This document shows positions 6,952 through 8,390 of a stretch of DNA of 8,390 bases, one piece after another (position 1 is the first letter of the stretch; each line of letters starts with the position of its first letter). Origin of the DNA: an uncultured Blautia sp. GTDB taxonomy: Bacteria > Bacillota > Clostridia > Lachnospirales > Lachnospiraceae. Below the pieces are notes generated by a model. That model was not told the origin of the DNA. It saw only the letters and a list, made by a program, of their open reading frames with translations, and searched no databases. The stretch spans positions 1 through 8,390 of the forward strand of contig CAKROW010000094.1 in NCBI GenBank assembly GCA_934373235.1, in the 5' to 3' direction. Position numbers and translations under genes: made by a program.

Positions 6952-7563
6952 TCAGTTTTTCATAAATCCCATTTTGCTTCTGGGAGAAACTGTAAACCAC
7001 AGTTTACCCACAATATAGTTCTTTTTTATATTTCCTATATCACTGTAACGGCTGTCCTCACTGTTGTTGCGGTTATCTCCCAGGACAAAATATTCTCCGC
7101 TTTCCAGGGAAATACTGGTTTCAGCCAGACCCGGGTTGGAAATATCCGGGTAGTCCCCTGCCTCCTCATACAGTTCACCGTTAATATAGATCTTCCCGTC
7201 CTTGATAAGAACACTCTCCCCCGGAAGTCCGATCACACGGCGGATATGAAGTGCCGCATCGTCTGTGACATTTGTCTTAAACACGATGATATCTCCTCTT
7301 TTAGGTGAGGAAACCTTGTACACAGCCTTATTGACAAAAAATTTCTCTCCTACAGCCAATGTGGGCTCCATAGCACTCTCCTGGATTGTCACTGTCTGAA
7401 AAAGGGAAATCGCCACCAGTACCGCAAAAACCACGGTTACTGCAATCTCAAATACCCAGCGTATCACATTCTGTGTCTTATTATCCTGAAGCTTCTCCCT
7501 TGCTCCGGAAACTGCCCTGTTTTCCTTCAGATCATCGATGATGATTTTCTTTTTTAATCCCAT
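6952..7563 (-). CDS. lepB: Signal peptidase I-like membrane protein with altered catalytic dyad
   Basis: The 203-residue product has the signal peptidase I layout: a basic cytoplasmic N-terminus, one membrane segment at about 34-55 (WVFEIAVTVVFAVLVAISLF) and an extracytoplasmic S26 domain with SPKRGDIIVFK, RRVIGLPGES and GDNRNNSEDSRYSDIG. In active enzymes the nucleophile is the Ser directly before Met in SMxPTL and the general base is the Lys in IKRVxGLPG. Here these positions read Ala64 (ESAMEPTL, codons AGT GCT ATG) and Arg108 (HIRRVIG, codon CGC). Ser63 lies one residue early. The protein may therefore be inactive or work differently. The ATG at 7563 is preferred because GGGGGT precedes it by about six bases; a TTG at 7617 falls inside the rplS terminator. 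It heads the run into rbgA, nine bases away. Confidence 0.85.
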   Translation of the reverse strand: MGLKKKIIIDDLKENRAVSGAREKLQDNKTQNVIRWVFEIAVTVVFAVLVAISLFQTVTIQESAMEPTLAVGEKFFVNKAVYKVSSPKRGDIIVFKTNVTDDAALHIRRVIGLPGESVLIKDGKIYINGELYEEAGDYPDISNPGLAETSISLESGEYFVLGDNRNNSEDSRYSDIGNIKKNYIVGKLWFTVSPRSKMGFMKN

Positions 7564-7593
7564 TATCATACCCCCGATCCGCTTCGCTATTTG

Positions 7594-7630
7594 GTTAAAA
7601 AAGAGGGACAATAGCAAATGTTATTGTCCC
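7594..7630 (-). terminator. Intrinsic terminator after rplS
   Basis: Read on the minus strand, 7630-7605 folds into an 11-base-pair hairpin (GGGACAATA arm, one G-U pair near the loop, four-base loop), followed by TCTTTTTTAA. The U-tract is on the minus-strand side only, so it serves rplS, whose stop is 22 bases upstream. It lies about 40 bases before the lepB ATG. Confidence 0.88.
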
Positions 7631-7652
7631 TGCAGCTTTAAAAAATATGAAA

Positions 7653-8000
7653 TTATCTTACGCGCTCTTTAACCTTGGCAGCTTTACCTACGCGGTCTCT
7701 CAGGTAGTTCAGTTTAGCACGACGTACTTTACCCTGACGGATAACTTCAACCTTAACTACATGTGGGGAATGAAGCGGCCATGTCTTCTCAACACCAACA
7801 CCATTGGAGCTCTTTCTTACTGTGAAAGTCTCTCTTGTGCTTCCGCCCTGTCTCTTAAGTACTGTTCCCTCGAATACCTGTACTCGCTCACGAGTTCCCT
7901 CTTTGATAAGTGCGTGTACTCTTACTGTGTCTCCAACGCGGAACTGCGGTACCTCAGCTTTAAGCTGAGCAGACTCGATGTTTTTAATAATTTCGTTCAT
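7653..8000 (-). CDS. rplS: 50S ribosomal protein L19
   Basis: L19 sits at the 30S-50S interface of the ribosome. The 115-residue product is full length and typical: the N-terminus MNEIIKNIESAQLK, VPQFRVGDTVRVHALIKEG at 17-35, RVQVFEGTVLKRQG at 39-52, the FTVRKSSNGVGVEKTWPLHSP stretch at 59-79 and a basic end KLNYLRDRVGKAAKVKE. AAGGAG lies eight bases before the ATG. The gene has its own promoter and leader and is followed by an intrinsic terminator, so it is largely a single-gene unit. In many Firmicutes it follows trmD, whereas here map is next upstream. Confidence 0.98.
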   Translation of the reverse strand: MNEIIKNIESAQLKAEVPQFRVGDTVRVHALIKEGTRERVQVFEGTVLKRQGGSTRETFTVRKSSNGVGVEKTWPLHSPHVVKVEVIRQGKVRRAKLNYLRDRVGKAAKVKERVR

Positions 8001-8021
8001 GTCTTTCTCTCCTTAATATAC

Positions 8022-8060
8022 TGGATGTTCTTAATACCCATATGGTAACAGAGGACCATC
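8022..8060 (-). promoter_or_regulatory. Candidate L19 (rplS) mRNA leader structure
   Basis: In the 5' untranslated region of rplS an outer GAUG/CAUC pairing (8057-8060 with 8024-8027) encloses an internal loop and an inner UACC/GGUA hairpin (8044-8047 with 8035-8038). A competing AUGGU/ACCAU hairpin (8055-8059 with 8042-8046) is also possible. Autoregulatory L19 leaders are known in Firmicutes at this place; that this one is such a leader is inferred from position and foldability only. Confidence 0.45.
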
Positions 8061-8079
8061 TTTTTTCACAACATGGATG

Positions 8080-8108
8080 ATTATACTATACATAAGCTTT
8101 CATTGCAA
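8080..8108 (-). promoter_or_regulatory. Sigma-A type promoter for rplS
   Basis: On the minus strand TTGCAA (8103-8108), a 17-base spacer and a perfect TATAAT (8080-8085). The predicted start near 8073 gives a leader of about 73 bases. This is the strongest -10 box in the window, as expected for a ribosomal protein gene. Confidence 0.85.
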
Positions 8109-8148
8109 GGATTTTTTTGAAAAGATCTCAGAGAAAAATCACCGGAAA

Positions 8149-8390
8149 TTACCAGCACAGAAGCTCATGTCCTGTTTCCGTAACAAGAACCATGATCTCC
8201 CACTGTGCCGAAGGCAATCCGTCCTCTGTGCGTACAGTCCAGTCATCCTCTTCATCTGTGTAAATCTCGTCAGATCCCATATTTACCATTGGCTCAATGG
8301 TAAATATCATTCCCGGTACCATAAGAACTCCCGTGTTTTCTTTGGATGTGTAACTCACCCATGGATCTTCATGAAATTCAAGCCCTACTC
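8149..8390 (-). CDS. map: Methionine aminopeptidase type I, C-terminal part (runs off right edge)
   Basis: The visible 79 codons read in one frame from the window edge to the TAA at 8151-8149. They contain VGLEFHEDPWVSY, then VPGMIFTIEPMVNMG, then DGLPSAQWEIMVLVTETGHELL. These are the C-terminal signatures of type I methionine aminopeptidase, which removes the initiator Met from new proteins and uses two metal ions. Two expected metal ligands are present, the Glu of FTIEPM and the Glu of AQWE. The VGxEFHEDPWVS wording resembles longer forms that carry an N-terminal SEC-C zinc motif, but that end is outside the window. A GTG at 8358 is internal and not the start. No convincing terminator follows; an AT-rich pairing at 8112-8144 lacks a T-tract. 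Confidence 0.92.
   Translation of the reverse strand, partial: VGLEFHEDPWVSYTSKENTGVLMVPGMIFTIEPMVNMGSDEIYTDEEDDWTVRTEDGLPSAQWEIMVLVTETGHELLCW

Noticed and set aside
7564..7617. TTG at 7617 as the lepB start
   Set aside because: It would begin inside the rplS terminator hairpin with no suitable ribosome binding site, whereas the ATG at 7563 has GGGGGT at a good distance.
7647..8048. Plus-strand open frame of 133 codons opposite rplS
   Set aside because: It is antisense to a certain ribosomal protein gene and its Cys/Ser/Tyr/Leu-rich product looks like reverse-complement noise.
8112..8144. Possible terminator after map
   Set aside because: GATTTTT and AAAAATC can pair on the minus strand, but the stem is all A/T apart from one end, the loop is large and no T-tract follows.
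1..8390. CRISPR arrays, transposons, prophage genes, tRNA or rRNA genes
   Set aside because: I saw no regularly spaced direct repeats, transposase or integrase motifs, terminal inverted repeats or structural RNA genes; coding density and gene content are those of ordinary housekeeping chromosome.

Overview
This window looks like housekeeping chromosome from a Gram-positive anaerobe of the Clostridia, most likely Lachnospiraceae. The evidence is family-level protein resemblance, the pairing of DUF512 with der and plsY, the order rplS-lepB-rbgA-rnhB-yraN, strong purine-rich ribosome binding sites and sigma-A type promoters. No mobile element, CRISPR array, tRNA or rRNA was seen. Species cannot be named from the sequence alone.

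There are four blocks. (1) On the minus strand at the left are a PDZ/radical-SAM-like DUF512 protein, the ribosome-assembly GTPase Der, and the first 20 codons of PlsY, which runs off the left edge. The DUF512 gene has its own promoter and overlaps der by 38 bases. (2) The only plus-strand gene is a long, divergent PRPP synthetase (prs). It is transcribed away from DUF512 from a good promoter, and its last 14 bases overlap the end of pgeF, which comes from the opposite side. (3) A minus-strand run lepB-rbgA-rnhB-yraN-pgeF has gaps of about 12 bases or less, except the yraN junction, where the start is unclear. (4) At the right edge is rplS (ribosomal protein L19) with its own promoter, a structured leader and an intrinsic terminator. 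Upstream of it lies the C-terminal end of a methionine aminopeptidase gene (map) that enters from the right edge.

The shared theme is ribosome production and quality control (L19, RbgA, Der, Map), alongside nucleotide supply (Prs), RNA/DNA hybrid repair (RnhB), peptidoglycan editing (PgeF) and envelope functions (LepB-like protein, PlsY). Every gene falls in a recognised family, so no wholly new system is evident. The best leads are a LepB-like protein in which both catalytic-dyad positions appear replaced (Ser to Ala, Lys to Arg); a yraN gene with no ATG, GTG or TTG at its expected start; a PRPP synthetase with unusual motifs; and a terminator before lepB with no recognisable promoter after it. 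The longest stretches without a gene are 2740-2908 and 8001-8148. Both hold promoters, and no gap exceeds 300 bases.
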